Assembly (NCBI GenBank): GCA_016124535.1
Contig: WGNK01000006.1
Location: 1 to 64,000, forward strand
Source of the DNA: Azospirillum sp.
GTDB lineage: Bacteria; Pseudomonadota; Alphaproteobacteria; Azospirillales; Azospirillaceae
Direction of reading: 5' to 3'
DNA: 64,000 bases
Shown here: positions 11,429 to 20,092 of the stretch, piece after piece
Layout of the letters: every line of letters begins with the position of its first letter
Numbering within the stretch: position 1 is the stretch's first letter
Position numbers and translations under genes: made by a program
Notes under the pieces: generated by a model
Seen by the model: only the letters and a program-made list of their open reading frames with translations
What the model was told of the DNA's origin: nothing
Databases searched by the model: none

Positions 11429-11762
11429 ATGCTGTTCGGACGCAAGCTGCCGCCGAGCGGTTCGCCGAGGGCGGGCCGCGAAGACAAACCGGGCGGTGTC
11501 CCGGAGGAAACCGCGGTGCCGCCGGCGCCGCTGCCGTTCCGCCCCGCCGCCGCCGCGGTGCCGGGAGAAAGCATCGGCCGGCGCCTGTTCGTCAGGCATG
11601 GCCTGCCCCCAGCCCTGCCCGAAGCGCCGGTCAATCCGGCGCCGAGCGACCCCGGCGCCTCTGAGGTCATCGCCGCCGCCGTGCCGCTCCATGACGAACC
11701 GCCCCCCCCCTGGCCAACCGTCTCCCCATGGCAAACTGTCCGATGCCGACGAAGGACCCGAA
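11429..11762 (+). other. Upstream reading frame, likely the original 5' part of the bactofilin gene
   Basis: An open frame starts ATG CTG TTC GGA (MLFGRKLPP), with GTGAGGACC upstream. Bactofilins often begin with a similar short F/GRKKP-type segment. It is Pro/Ala-rich with strongly GC-biased third positions up to about residue 92, where it meets nine C at 11702-11710. Beyond the run the coding signal moves to the frame of the bactofilin domain (GKLSDADEGPE leading into MNPPTK). Removing one C would join the two into a single protein of about 340 residues. It is therefore a frameshifted or slippage-controlled 5' end, or a sequencing error. Confidence 0.6.
11702..11710 (+). repeat. C9 homopolymer at the bactofilin frame switch
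   Basis: Nine consecutive C mark the point where coding potential moves between frames. Such tracts slip during replication and sequencing. Confidence 0.9.
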
Positions 11763-12455
11763 ATGAACCCGCCGACCAAGCCCCCCTCCGCCGCTGCCTT
11801 GTCCATCCCGGCGCCGATGGCGGCTTCGCCCGGCGCGGGCCACCGGACGGAGATGCCGCGTCGTCCGACCGATTACGGCATCCCGCCGGCCCGCCGCGCC
11901 GGCAATGGCGACACGTCGGCCGGTGCCCCCTCCTCCGGCAGCGGGCCCGCCCCGACTCCGGCCAAGGACTCCGACATGCGCCGCCTCCTGGTCGGCCGCG
12001 AAATTGCTCTGGCCGGCGAGATCAGATCCTGCGATCTGGTCCTGGTCGAGGGCATCGTCGAGGCCCGCCTGACCGACGGCAGGGTGCTGGAAATCACTGA
12101 GTCGGGGTTGTTCAAGGGCAGCGCCGAAATCGACGAGGCCGACATCTCCGGCCGCTTCCAGGGCAAGCTGATGGTCCGGGGCCGGCTGCGGGTGCGCAAT
12201 AGCGGCCGCATCGAGGGCACCGTGCGCTACGGCGAGTTGGAAGTCGAAAACGGCGGCCAGCTGGTCGGCAACCTCCGGGTCTTCGGCGAGCCCGAGGACA
12301 GCGAGGTGCCGGAGGCGGTGGAACTGCCCAAGGTCCTGGCAAGTGCCAGCGCCCGGCCGCGGCCGGTCGAGACGCCGGAGCCGGGTCCCGCTGAACCGCC
12401 GTCCGATCAGGGCTTCGACGACCAGAGCTTCGGCAACCAGAGCGCCTCCGCCTGA
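11763..12455 (+). CDS. Bactofilin-family cytoskeletal protein
   Basis: Polymer-forming protein of the bactofilin (DUF583) class, which builds membrane-linked filaments involved in cell shape or stalk formation. From the ATG at 11763 (GAAGGA upstream) it is 230 residues: a Pro/Ala-rich N-terminal tail (about 1-75), a beta-helical domain (about 76-175) with the characteristic GRFQGKLMVRGRLRVRNSG and GTVRYGELEVENGGQLVGN rungs, and an acidic Pro-rich C-terminal tail. No partner M23 peptidase, often found next to bactofilins, is nearby. The gene probably began further upstream at 11429 and is interrupted by a C9 tract. Confidence 0.85.
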   Translation: MNPPTKPPSAAALSIPAPMAASPGAGHRTEMPRRPTDYGIPPARRAGNGDTSAGAPSSGSGPAPTPAKDSDMRRLLVGREIALAGEIRSCDLVLVEGIVEARLTDGRVLEITESGLFKGSAEIDEADISGRFQGKLMVRGRLRVRNSGRIEGTVRYGELEVENGGQLVGNLRVFGEPEDSEVPEAVELPKVLASASARPRPVETPEPGPAEPPSDQGFDDQSFGNQSASA

Positions 12456-12458
12456 CCG

Positions 12459-13124
12459 CTACCCGGCGGCCTTCGCGGCGGGGGGCTTCGCCGCGGGGGT
12501 CTTCTCGGCAAAGCCACAGAGATCGGCGACCGGGCAAGCCGGGCAGTCGGGACGGCGTGCCTTGCAGATATAGCGGCCATGCAGGATCAGCCAGTGATGG
12601 GCGTGCTGTTTCCAGCGCGCTGGCACGCAGGCCTCCAGCCCGCGCTCGACCGCTTCGGGGGTCTTGCCCGGTGCCATGCCGGTGCGATTGGCGACGCGCT
12701 GAATATGGGTGTCGACCGCGATGGTCGGCTGGCCGAACGCGACGTTGAGCACGACATTGGCGGTCTTGCGTCCGACGCCGGGCAGCGCTTCCAGCGCCTC
12801 GCGCTGCCGCGGCACGGTGCCGCCATGGTCGCGCAGCAGAATTTCCGATAGACCGATGACGTTTTTGGCCTTGGTGTTGAACAGGCCGATAGTCTTGATG
12901 TGCTCGCGCAGTCCGGCCTCGCCGAGCGCCAGCATGCGCTCGGGCGTATCGGCAACCTCGAACAGCGTGCGGGTCGCCCGGTTGACCCCGACATCGGTGG
13001 CCTGCGCGGACAGCACCACCGCGACCAGCAGCGTGAACGGGTTGGCGTAGGTGAGCTCGGTCCGCGGCTCCGGGTCGGCGGCGGCGAGACGGGCGAAGAA
13101 GCGGTCGACCGCGGCGGCATCCAT
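12459..13124 (-). CDS. nth: Endonuclease III (DNA glycosylase/AP lyase)
   Basis: Base-excision repair enzyme removing oxidised pyrimidines. 221 residues. Helix-hairpin-helix LPGVGRKTANVVL supplies the catalytic Lys, AVDTHIQRVANR the catalytic Asp, and CxxxxxxCxxCxxxxxC near the C-terminus (CKARRPDCPACPVADLC) binds the [4Fe-4S] cluster. An Ala/Lys/Pro tail follows the cluster. The ATG at 13124 lies 8 bp after the thioesterase stop, so the two are probably cotranscribed. It ends 3 bp from the bactofilin stop, convergent. Confidence 0.97.
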   Translation of the reverse strand: MDAAAVDRFFARLAAADPEPRTELTYANPFTLLVAVVLSAQATDVGVNRATRTLFEVADTPERMLALGEAGLREHIKTIGLFNTKAKNVIGLSEILLRDHGGTVPRQREALEALPGVGRKTANVVLNVAFGQPTIAVDTHIQRVANRTGMAPGKTPEAVERGLEACVPARWKQHAHHWLILHGRYICKARRPDCPACPVADLCGFAEKTPAAKPPAAKAAG

Positions 13125-13132
13125 GACGCGGC

Positions 13133-13585
13133 TCAACCCGCCGACCCGCCGCCGCCCGGCGCCGGCCACAAGATCATCTGGGTGCAGCGAAACAGCGCGA
13201 GGCGCCGGCCGCTGTCCTGCGCCAGCACCTCGGCGTCCCACAATTGGGTGGTGCGGCCGAGATGGCGGGCCTCGGCGATGCAGGTCAAGACGCCGGTGCG
13301 GACCGTGCCCAGGAAATTGGTCTTCAGTTCGACCGTGGTGAACGAGGTCGCCCCGGCCGGCAACTCGCACAGACAGGCGATGCCGCACGCGGTATCGGCC
13401 AGCGCCACCACCGCCGCGGCGTGAAGAAAGCCATTGGGCGCCAGGAATTCCGGCAGCACCGTCATGGTACTGGTCAGCCGGCCGGGTTCGATCACGGTGA
13501 CCACGACGCCGAAACGTCCGGGCAAGAATCCCTGGCAGCGCGCAGTCATTTCCTCGGGCGTCGGACGGCGGCGGGATTCTGTCAT
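13133..13585 (-). CDS. PaaI-family hotdog-fold thioesterase
   Basis: About 150 residues of a single hotdog domain. Diagnostic features are APNGFLHAAAVVALADTACG, with the PaaI-type G-x-L/V-H segment, and VELKTNFLGTVRTG. Likely hydrolyses an acyl-CoA or aryl-CoA thioester in the cytoplasm; the natural substrate is not evident, and no phenylacetate genes are nearby. Start ATG at 13585. First gene of a pair with nth. Confidence 0.82.
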   Translation of the reverse strand: MTESRRRPTPEEMTARCQGFLPGRFGVVVTVIEPGRLTSTMTVLPEFLAPNGFLHAAAVVALADTACGIACLCELPAGATSFTTVELKTNFLGTVRTGVLTCIAEARHLGRTTQLWDAEVLAQDSGRRLALFRCTQMILWPAPGGGGSAG

Positions 13586-13685
13586 GGCGCCCTCGGGAAT
13601 CGTTTGAAACCTGCATCCAACCAGCGGACACTGTCGGTCATCGATACACGCTGGAGACCCCCGGCACCAGCCCCCGCCCGCCGCC

Positions 13686-14189
13686 ATGACTTCCGTTTCC
13701 GATACGGCTTCGGCCGGCCCCCCGCGCATCCTGTTCGACGCTGTGCTGCATCCCCATCGCAGCCTCGGCAGCACCGGATTCACCGTGCTGATGGTCGGGT
13801 TCGGCGGCATCAGCCTGGTCGCCGGGCTCTATTTCCTCAGCGTCGGGGCTTGGCCGGTGTTCGGCTTCTTCGGGCTCGACGCCGCGATCCTGTGGCTGGC
13901 GTTCCGCCGCAACTATCGCGACGGCGCGCGCTACGAGACAGTACGGCTCACAGATCATACACTCACGGTGTGGCGGATCGAGCCGCGCGACCAGCCGCGC
14001 TCCTGGACCTTCCAGCCCGGCTGGCTCCGGGTCAACATGGACGATCCGCCGCGCCACGACAGCCAGGTCATGTTGTCTTCGCATGGCCGTTCGCTGGTGA
14101 TCGGCGCCTTCCTGGCCCCGGCGGAGCGGCTGGAATTCGCCAAGGCGTTGCGGGCGGCCCTGACCGAATGGCGCGGCGGCCGCGGATAA
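13686..14189 (+). CDS. DUF2244 membrane protein
   Basis: 167 residues. Two adjacent transmembrane helices at about 30-75 (GFTVLMVGFGGISLVAGLYF and WPVFGFFGLDAAILWLAF) are followed by RRNYRDG and a soluble beta-rich domain containing QPGWLRVNM and LSSHGRSLVIGAFL. This matches the DUF2244 family, frequent next to nth in alphaproteobacteria; its function is unknown. Divergent from the PaaI-nth pair, so the roughly 100 bp between probably hold promoters for both sides. Confidence 0.82.
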   Translation: MTSVSDTASAGPPRILFDAVLHPHRSLGSTGFTVLMVGFGGISLVAGLYFLSVGAWPVFGFFGLDAAILWLAFRRNYRDGARYETVRLTDHTLTVWRIEPRDQPRSWTFQPGWLRVNMDDPPRHDSQVMLSSHGRSLVIGAFLAPAERLEFAKALRAALTEWRGGRG

Positions 14190-14290
14190 TACTCGGCCCC
14201 GCGCAAGAATCGGGTGGTTTGCCCGGCTCGCCTTGCCGAAACTGAGGTCCGACACTACACGAGACGACTCCGGCCGGAGGCCGCAAGACC

Positions 14291-15235
14291 ATGCCCGACT
14301 CCGATTTGTCCGCCAATCATTACGCCACCATCGCCGCCGCGATCGAATACCTGGCCGCCCATTACCAGGACCAGCCGTCGCTCGATGACGTTGCCGCGAT
14401 CGCCGGCCTCAGTCCGTTCCATTTCCAACGGGTGTTCAAACGCTGGGCCGGGATCAGCCCCAAGCGCTTCGCCCAGTATCTGACTCTGGGCCACGCCAAA
14501 CGTCTGCTCTCCGAGCACCATGCGGTGCTCGACACCGCGCTGGATGTCGGCCTGTCGGGCCCGAGCCGGCTGCACGACCTGTTCATCGCCTGCGAGGCGA
14601 TGACACCCGGCGAATACAAGGCCTGCGGCGAGGGCCTGACCATCCGGTGGGGCTTCCACGACAGCCCGTTCGGCCGCGCACTGATCGCTTCGACCGAACG
14701 CGGCGTCTGCTGGTTCAGCTTCGTGGTCGCCGGCGACGAGGTTCGGGCCTTCCAGGCCTTTGCCGAGGAGTGGTCGCTGGCCCGGCTGGTCGAAGACCCC
14801 TCGGCGACCGCCGCGGCCGCCGCGCGCGCCTTCGAGCCGCTGGACGAACCGGCTCGGCCGCTCCATCTCCTGCTCCGCGGCACCAATTTCCAGATCAAGG
14901 TCTGGGAGGCGCTGCTCCGTATTCCGCTGGGCCAGGTGGTCAGCTACCAGGACATCGCCGCTGCGATCGGCCAGCCGCAAGCGGTGCGCGCGGTCGGCCA
15001 CGCGATCGGCCGAAACCCGATCTCGCTGATCATCCCGTGCCACCGGGTCATCCTCAAGTCCGGGGTAGTTCACAACTATCGCTGGGAGCCGTCGCGTAAA
15101 CGCGCCCTGCTCGCCTGGGAGACCGCCTGCCGCGAGACTGCCAATCGCGACGCCGGCTACCACGACGCCGCCTACCCAGAAACTGCCCGCCCCGAAACCG
15201 CCCTCCCGGAGGCTGGGCAAAGCCTGAAGCTGTAG
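14291..15235 (+). CDS. AraC-type HTH fused to O6-methylguanine-DNA alkyltransferase (Ada-like)
   Basis: 314 residues. An AraC-type helix-turn-helix pair occupies residues 10-110 (SLDDVAAIAGLSPFHFQRVF). A methyltransferase domain occupies about 118-280 with acceptor Cys250 in the motif IPCHRV, plus the preceding AVGHAIGRNPISLI. The Cys-rich N-terminal Ada domain that repairs methylphosphotriesters and activates the E. coli regulator is absent, so this is the short Ada form: it can repair O6-alkylguanine, but how it would sense damage is unclear. The C-terminal 35 residues are a degenerate repeat (ETACRETANRD, YPETARPETALPE). Start ATG 14291. Monocistronic, with a hairpin after it. Confidence 0.9.
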   Translation: MPDSDLSANHYATIAAAIEYLAAHYQDQPSLDDVAAIAGLSPFHFQRVFKRWAGISPKRFAQYLTLGHAKRLLSEHHAVLDTALDVGLSGPSRLHDLFIACEAMTPGEYKACGEGLTIRWGFHDSPFGRALIASTERGVCWFSFVVAGDEVRAFQAFAEEWSLARLVEDPSATAAAAARAFEPLDEPARPLHLLLRGTNFQIKVWEALLRIPLGQVVSYQDIAAAIGQPQAVRAVGHAIGRNPISLIIPCHRVILKSGVVHNYRWEPSRKRALLAWETACRETANRDAGYHDAAYPETARPETALPEAGQSLKL

Positions 15236-15246
15236 CCGGTCGCATC

Positions 15247-15274
15247 CACGGGTCGGGCAACGGTCCGACCCGTG
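15247..15274. terminator. Bidirectional hairpin between the Ada-like gene and dapB
   Basis: CACGGGTCGG (15247-15256) pairs with CCGACCCGTG (15265-15274) around an 8-nt loop: a perfect 10-bp stem between two convergent genes. No T-tract on either side. Confidence 0.6.
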
Positions 15275-15309
15275 ATCCGGCGCCGGACCGACCCAGAGCC
15301 CGCGGCCGA

Positions 15310-16107
15310 TCACACCCCGAGTACGTTGCGCATGCCGTAGAGACCCGGCGGGCGGTCCCGCGTCCACAGCGCCGCACGCACCGCGCCGACGGCGTAGATC
15401 TGACGGCCGGACGCGCGGTGGGTCAATTCGATCCGCTCGCCGTCGCCGGCGAAGATCACCGAATGGTCGCCGATCACGTCGCCGCCGCGCAGCACGGCAT
15501 AGCCGATCGTCCCCGGAACCCGCGGCCCGGTATGGCCGTCGCGCACCCGCACCGCCCGCTCCGCCTCATCGGCCTCGCGCCCGGCCGCGGCCGCCCGGCC
15601 CAGCGCCAGCGCGGTGCCCGAGGGTGCATCGACCTTGTGCTTGTGATGCATTTCCAGGACTTCGATATCGAACTCCTCGCCGAGCCGCTGGGCCACCTGC
15701 TCGACCAACCCGATCAGCAGATTGACCCCCAGGCTCATATTGGGCGCCTGAATCACCGCGACATGGCGCGCCGCCTCGGCCAGGGCTCGCTGCTGGGCGG
15801 TCGCCAGGCCGGTCGTGCCGATGACCAGGGCGCTGCCCTCGGCCGCCGCGGTCGCGGCATGGAGTTCCGCCGCCGCCGGCGAGGTGAAATCGATCACCGC
15901 TTCGGCGGCCGCAAATGCGCGTCCGACATCATCGGTGACCAGGACGCCCAAGGGCTCGAGCCCGGCCAGCGTCCCGACATCGCGCCCCAGCACCGCCGAG
16001 CCCGGTCGCTCGGTTCCGGCGACCAGCGAACAGCCCGCGGTCGCGACAACCTGGCGCACCACCATCTGACCCATCCGCCCGGCACACCCCGTGACCGTTA
16101 TTTTCAT
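15310..16107 (-). CDS. dapB: 4-hydroxy-tetrahydrodipicolinate reductase
   Basis: NAD(P)H-dependent step of the diaminopimelate/lysine pathway. 265 residues. N-terminal Rossmann motif VTGCAGRMGQMVV, FTSPAA, NMSLGVNLL, and the substrate loop LEMHHKHKVDAPSGTA with the conserved catalytic His and Lys. Start ATG 16107. Single gene, convergent with the alkyltransferase gene. The PLP aminotransferase at 41.3-42.5 kb could serve a later step of the same pathway. Confidence 0.97.
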   Translation of the reverse strand: MKITVTGCAGRMGQMVVRQVVATAGCSLVAGTERPGSAVLGRDVGTLAGLEPLGVLVTDDVGRAFAAAEAVIDFTSPAAAELHAATAAAEGSALVIGTTGLATAQQRALAEAARHVAVIQAPNMSLGVNLLIGLVEQVAQRLGEEFDIEVLEMHHKHKVDAPSGTALALGRAAAAGREADEAERAVRVRDGHTGPRVPGTIGYAVLRGGDVIGDHSVIFAGDGERIELTHRASGRQIYAVGAVRAALWTRDRPPGLYGMRNVLGV

Positions 16108-16204
16108 GCGTGGTTCCTCCCTGCCTTGACCATCAGCGCAGGGTCATCCTATCGCGACCCGCTCCCGATCAGATAGTCAGGACGGAGGTCCGGGCGGCAA
16201 GATG

Positions 16205-16402
16205 TCAGGACGGCGCCATGCCGCGGGCTTCGCGGCGGCGGTCGAGATCGGCCATCAGCCGCCGACGCTGGGCATCGCTCATGCCGGCCCAGGTCAGGAT
16301 TTCCTGGATCGTCCGCAAGCAGCCGAGGCAGACGTCGCCGCGCGCGTCGAGGGTGCACGAGCGATTGCACGGAGAAGTGACGTTGGAGTTATCAAGAATC
16401 AT
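16205..16402 (-). CDS. DUF1289 small Cys-rich protein
   Basis: About 65 residues. The pattern SPCNRSCTLDARGDVCLGCLRTIQEI, seen in segments SPCNRSC, DVCLGC and EILTWAGMS, is the DUF1289 signature; four Cys suggest a metal or Fe-S site. A basic helix (RRRLMADLDRRREARG) ends the protein. ATG at 16402 is preferred because family members start just before SPC; ATG 16420 and TTG 16438 are also in frame. Function unknown. Confidence 0.78.
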   Translation of the reverse strand: MILDNSNVTSPCNRSCTLDARGDVCLGCLRTIQEILTWAGMSDAQRRRLMADLDRRREARGMAPS

Positions 16403-16454
16403 CTTCGAACATGCCTGCATAGCCCTGATACCAAACAATAACGATCAAGCCGAT

Positions 16455-16477
16455 CGGCGTGTCCCCACCCCACGCCG
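16455..16477. other. 7-bp stem-loop in the DUF1289/tssL intergenic region
   Basis: CGGCGTG at 16455-16461 pairs with CACGCCG at 16471-16477 around a 9-nt loop. The surrounding 256 bp between the divergent genes holds no other recognisable site. Confidence 0.4.
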
Positions 16478-16658
16478 ACGGATTTCGCCCGACCCTAGCA
16501 AAGGCCGGCGGCGCCGTCACCGGTGGAGCGTGCAAGGCTGATCGCCGCCGCTACGATTTCGATCTTAAGGACGTCCCGCCGATTTGCTACCCTCGGGCGG
16601 CGTCGCGCTGGTTGCCCTCAGGCAGCCCCGCCGGCGACAGAATTCCGGAGCCGGCCCT

Positions 16659-17900
16659 TTGCCCCAGCCTCCCCCACCTTCGCCGGCCTCGGACCGGCCG
16701 CCGCCTATGCCGGCCGCTGCTGCCGACCGCAACCGGCTGCTGGCAGCGGCGATGCCCCTGCTTGGCCGCTTGGCCCGGCTGACCAATCGAACCCCGGCGA
16801 TGGCGGCGGACGCGGTGCGCCATTCGGTGATCGCCGCGCTCGACGGCTTTAGAACCGCCGCCGAGGCCGCCGGACTAGCACCCGCCACCTTGGCCGCCGG
16901 CCATTTCGCCCTGTGCGCCACCGCCGATGACCGCCTGTTCCGAACCCGCTGGGGCGCCGCCGGCGGCTGGCCGCGCCCCGGACTGATCGATACCTTCCAC
17001 AGTGACGGCAGCGAGGCCGCCGCAGCCCTGGTCGACACCTGGGCTTCCGGGCGTTCGGACGACCTCGACGGGATGGAACTGATGATGGTGTGCCTGGCGC
17101 TCGGCTGGCACGGCGGCGATGGCGAAAACGCGCCAGGTTGGCGTCGGGAGCAGATTCGCCAGCGGCTGGCCGGACGGCGCGGGCTGCCGGAGGCCTTGAC
17201 GCTGTCGCCGCCGGCGGCCCGGCTGCACGATTCTCAGTCCGCCCGCAGCCTGCCGGTCTGGACCACCGGTGCGGTCGCCGCCATGCTGCTCGCCGTCCTG
17301 TTCGCCGGGTTCAGCCTGGCTCTGGGCCAGGCCAGCGATGCCCTGACCGCCCGCCTGGCCCGCGTCGCCGCGGGTCCGGCGGTTGCGGTAGCCGGTCCGG
17401 AGCTTCCGCGCGCGATCGTCCCGGTATCGACGCGACCGCCGCCGGCCGCCCTCGATCGCACGACGGCAGCGGCGGCACCGCGGATTGACCTGGCCGCAGA
17501 GCTGCGTCGCAGCATCGGTTCCGACACCGTGGCGGTGGCCGAGAGCGACCACGGCCTGACCATCCGGTTCGATGCCCGCAGCCTGTTCGTCGACGGAGGC
17601 GATCGCCTGGCTCCGGCCATCCTGCCGGTGCTCGAACGCACCGCGACCCTGATCGGCACGGCGACGGGCCCGATCCAGGTCGTCGGCCACGCCGATCGGC
17701 GGGCAGCGCGCAAATCGCATTTCCACACCGTCCAGGCCCTGGGCCAAGCCCGCGCCGAGGCGGTCCGGCGCCTGCTGGCGGCGCATCTCGGTGCCGGCGA
17801 TCCGGACCGGCTGAAGGCCGTCGGCCTGGCCACCGCCAGCCACGCCGGCGCGCCCGGCATCGAAATCATCCTCGGCAAAGACCCGTCCGATGGCCGTTGA
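16659..17900 (+). CDS. DotU/TssL-type protein with C-terminal OmpA domain (T6SS membrane component family)
   Basis: 413 residues from TTG 16659 (GGAG 8 bases upstream); a TTG at 16584 and ATG at 16707 are alternatives. A Pro-rich tip precedes a DotU/ImpK domain (about 25-190) with AGHFALCATADDRLFRTRWG and WPRPGLIDTFH, matching the ALCATxDE and fH signatures. One transmembrane helix lies at about 210-232 (AVAAMLLAVLFAGFSLALG), then a periplasmic OmpA/MotB-type domain (about 300-405) with GPIQVVGHADRRAA that would bind peptidoglycan. In type VI secretion TssL anchors the baseplate to the envelope with TssM and TssJ. No other tss gene is in the window, so this is an orphan or a related envelope protein. 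Probably cotranscribed with the next gene. Confidence 0.78.
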   Translation: MPQPPPPSPASDRPPPMPAAAADRNRLLAAAMPLLGRLARLTNRTPAMAADAVRHSVIAALDGFRTAAEAAGLAPATLAAGHFALCATADDRLFRTRWGAAGGWPRPGLIDTFHSDGSEAAAALVDTWASGRSDDLDGMELMMVCLALGWHGGDGENAPGWRREQIRQRLAGRRGLPEALTLSPPAARLHDSQSARSLPVWTTGAVAAMLLAVLFAGFSLALGQASDALTARLARVAAGPAVAVAGPELPRAIVPVSTRPPPAALDRTTAAAAPRIDLAAELRRSIGSDTVAVAESDHGLTIRFDARSLFVDGGDRLAPAILPVLERTATLIGTATGPIQVVGHADRRAARKSHFHTVQALGQARAEAVRRLLAAHLGAGDPDRLKAVGLATASHAGAPGIEIILGKDPSDGR

Positions 17901-17941
17901 GGCAACCGCCCGACCCGTAGGTCCGGCTCGAGGTCGGCATC

Positions 17942-20026
17942 ATGCCTGACGGCACCTCCATCGCCTTCGCCCCACTGCTGCCCTGGGCGATCCTGGCACC
18001 GCTGCTGGCCGCCGCCGCCATCGTCGTGGCGCTCGGGCTGTGGCGCGGCGCCCGCGGCATGGCCTGGCGCATCCTGGCGCTCGGCGTCCTGAGCTTGACC
18101 CTGCTGGCGCCGTCGCTGGTCAGCGAACGTCGCGAGCCGGTCAAGGATGTCGCGGTGATCGTGGTCGACGACTCGCCGAGCCAGAAATTGGGCGATCGCG
18201 CCGCCCGCGCGGCGCGGGCACTCGATGACCTGCGCGCCAGGCTGGCGCGCTTTGACGACCTCGTGGTCCGGGTCGTCCACAGTGCCGCCTCCGACGCCGG
18301 CGCCGCGATCAACGACACCCGCCTGTTCGAGGCGCTCGGCCGTGCGGTCGCCGACGTGCCGCGCCAACGCCGGGCCGGTGCCGTGCTGATCACCGACGGC
18401 CAGGTTCACGATGTCCCCGCCGATGCCAGGAGCGCCGCCGGCTTCGGCCCGGTCCATACCCTGCTGACCGGTGAACATGACGAAGCCGATCGCCGGCTGG
18501 CGATCGTCCAGGCGCCATCCTTCGGGATCGTCGGCAAGCCGGTGACCCTGACCATCCGGGTCGACGATCTGCCCCGACCCCAGAGCTCCGGGGCGCTGGT
18601 GACGCTGCGCCAGGACGCCAACGAGTTGAAGCGCCTGCCGGTACCGGTGGGCAAGGAGATCCGGCTCGACGTGACGCTGGGGCATGGCGGTCCGAACGTC
18701 TTCGAACTGGCCGTCGAGCCGGCGGCCCAAGAGCTGACGCTGGCCAATAACCGGGTCGCGATCGTGGTCAACGGCGTCCGTGACCGCCTGCGCGTGCTGC
18801 TGGTCTCGGGCGAACCGCATCCTGGCGAGCGCACCTGGCGCAACCTGTTGAAAGCCGACCCCAGCGTCGATCTCGTTCACTTCACGATCCTGCGGCCGCC
18901 GGAGAAACAGGACGGCACGCCGATCCGCGAGCTGTCGCTGATCGCCTTCCCAATTCGGGAATTGTTCGAGGTCAAGCTCCAGGAATTCGATCTGATCATT
19001 TTCGACCGCTACCGCCGACGCGGCGTTCTGCCGCAGATTTACCTGGAGAACATCGCCCGCTATGTCGAGAACGGCGGTGCTCTGCTGGAGTCGAGCGGCC
19101 CGACGTTCAACACGCCGCTCAGCCTGTTCCGCACCCCCCTGGGGGCGGTGCTGCCCGGCGAGCCGACCGGCAATCAGATCAACCGCGGCTTTCTGCCCGA
19201 GGTCACGACGCTGGGGCGCCGCCATCCGGTCACCGCCGGACTGGCCGGCGACACCCCCGGCGATACCCCGAGCTGGGGACGCTGGTTCCGCCTGAACGAT
19301 GTCGAGGCCAGGCGCGGCGCGGTGGTGATGACCGGCGCCGAGGGCCGGCCCCTGTTGATTCTCGACCGGGTCGGCCATGGCCGGGTCGCCCAGCTGACCT
19401 CCGACCAGGTGTGGCTGTGGTCGCGCGGCTTCGAGGGCGGCGGTCCCCAGGCGGAACTGCTGCGCCGGCTCGCCCACTGGCTGATGAAGGAACCGGCGCT
19501 GGAGGAAAACGACCTGGTCGCCGGGGTCGATGGCAATCGGATCACCGTGGAGCGGCGCAGCCTGAAGCCGGATCCCCATGCGGTCGAGATGGTGACTCCC
19601 TCCGAGTCCGTCCACACCCTCGCCCTGGCCGAGGGCGCCGACGGTCGCGCCACCGCCTCGATTGCGGCGGCGGAGCCCGGTATCTACCGTTTTTCCGATG
19701 GCGAGCGCACCGCCCTGGCGGTGGTCGGCGCGATCAATGTCCCGGAGCTGGCCGATATGCGCACGACGCCGGACCGCCTGGCAGCGGTGGCGACGGCGAC
19801 CGACGGCGGCATGCTGTGGCTGGTCGATGCCGAACGCCACGGCGGCGTCGAACTCCGCCGCACCCGCGCCGATCGCAGCCAGTCAGGGCGCGACTGGATC
19901 GGCCTGCGCGCCAATGGCGACTACGTGGTCACCGGCATCACCGATACCCCGCTGGTGCCGATGCCGCTGGTTCTGCTGTTCACCCTGGCCGCCCTGTTCG
20001 CCGCGTGGCGCCGGGAGGGCCGGTAA
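17942..20026 (+). CDS. Large membrane protein with VWA-like and amidotransferase-like domains
   Basis: 694 residues. Two N-terminal transmembrane helices (about 10-32 and 40-60), a VWA-like region beginning VAVIVVDDSPSQKLGD, a stretch of beta-sandwich repeats (about 175-280), a class-I glutamine amidotransferase-like fold (about 285-490; RLRVLLVSGEPHPGE, NGGALLESSGP, GHGRVAQLTSDQVWLW) and a C-terminal transmembrane helix (VPMPLVLLFTLAALFAAW). No nucleophile Cys is apparent at the amidotransferase elbow (SSGP instead), so it is probably not catalytic. Such proteins usually occur with MoxR ATPases and BatA-type VWA proteins, which are not seen here. GAGG precedes the ATG. 41 bp after the TssL-like gene. 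Confidence 0.72.
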   Translation: MPDGTSIAFAPLLPWAILAPLLAAAAIVVALGLWRGARGMAWRILALGVLSLTLLAPSLVSERREPVKDVAVIVVDDSPSQKLGDRAARAARALDDLRARLARFDDLVVRVVHSAASDAGAAINDTRLFEALGRAVADVPRQRRAGAVLITDGQVHDVPADARSAAGFGPVHTLLTGEHDEADRRLAIVQAPSFGIVGKPVTLTIRVDDLPRPQSSGALVTLRQDANELKRLPVPVGKEIRLDVTLGHGGPNVFELAVEPAAQELTLANNRVAIVVNGVRDRLRVLLVSGEPHPGERTWRNLLKADPSVDLVHFTILRPPEKQDGTPIRELSLIAFPIRELFEVKLQEFDLIIFDRYRRRGVLPQIYLENIARYVENGGALLESSGPTFNTPLSLFRTPLGAVLPGEPTGNQINRGFLPEVTTLGRRHPVTAGLAGDTPGDTPSWGRWFRLNDVEARRGAVVMTGAEGRPLLILDRVGHGRVAQLTSDQVWLWSRGFEGGGPQAELLRRLAHWLMKEPALEENDLVAGVDGNRITVERRSLKPDPHAVEMVTPSESVHTLALAEGADGRATASIAAAEPGIYRFSDGERTALAVVGAINVPELADMRTTPDRLAAVATATDGGMLWLVDAERHGGVELRRTRADRSQSGRDWIGLRANGDYVVTGITDTPLVPMPLVLLFTLAALFAAWRREGR

Positions 20027-20092
20027 TTAGCGGCATCAGCGGCGGGGCGGCGCCACCCGAGCGGGATCCCGCCCCGCGGCCCGGCCCTCGGC

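Noticed and set aside
17234..19840. Long minus-strand reading frame across the VWA-like gene
   Set aside because: It overlaps a clear plus-strand gene with membrane helices and a ribosome site, and its composition is that of a GC-rich antisense frame.
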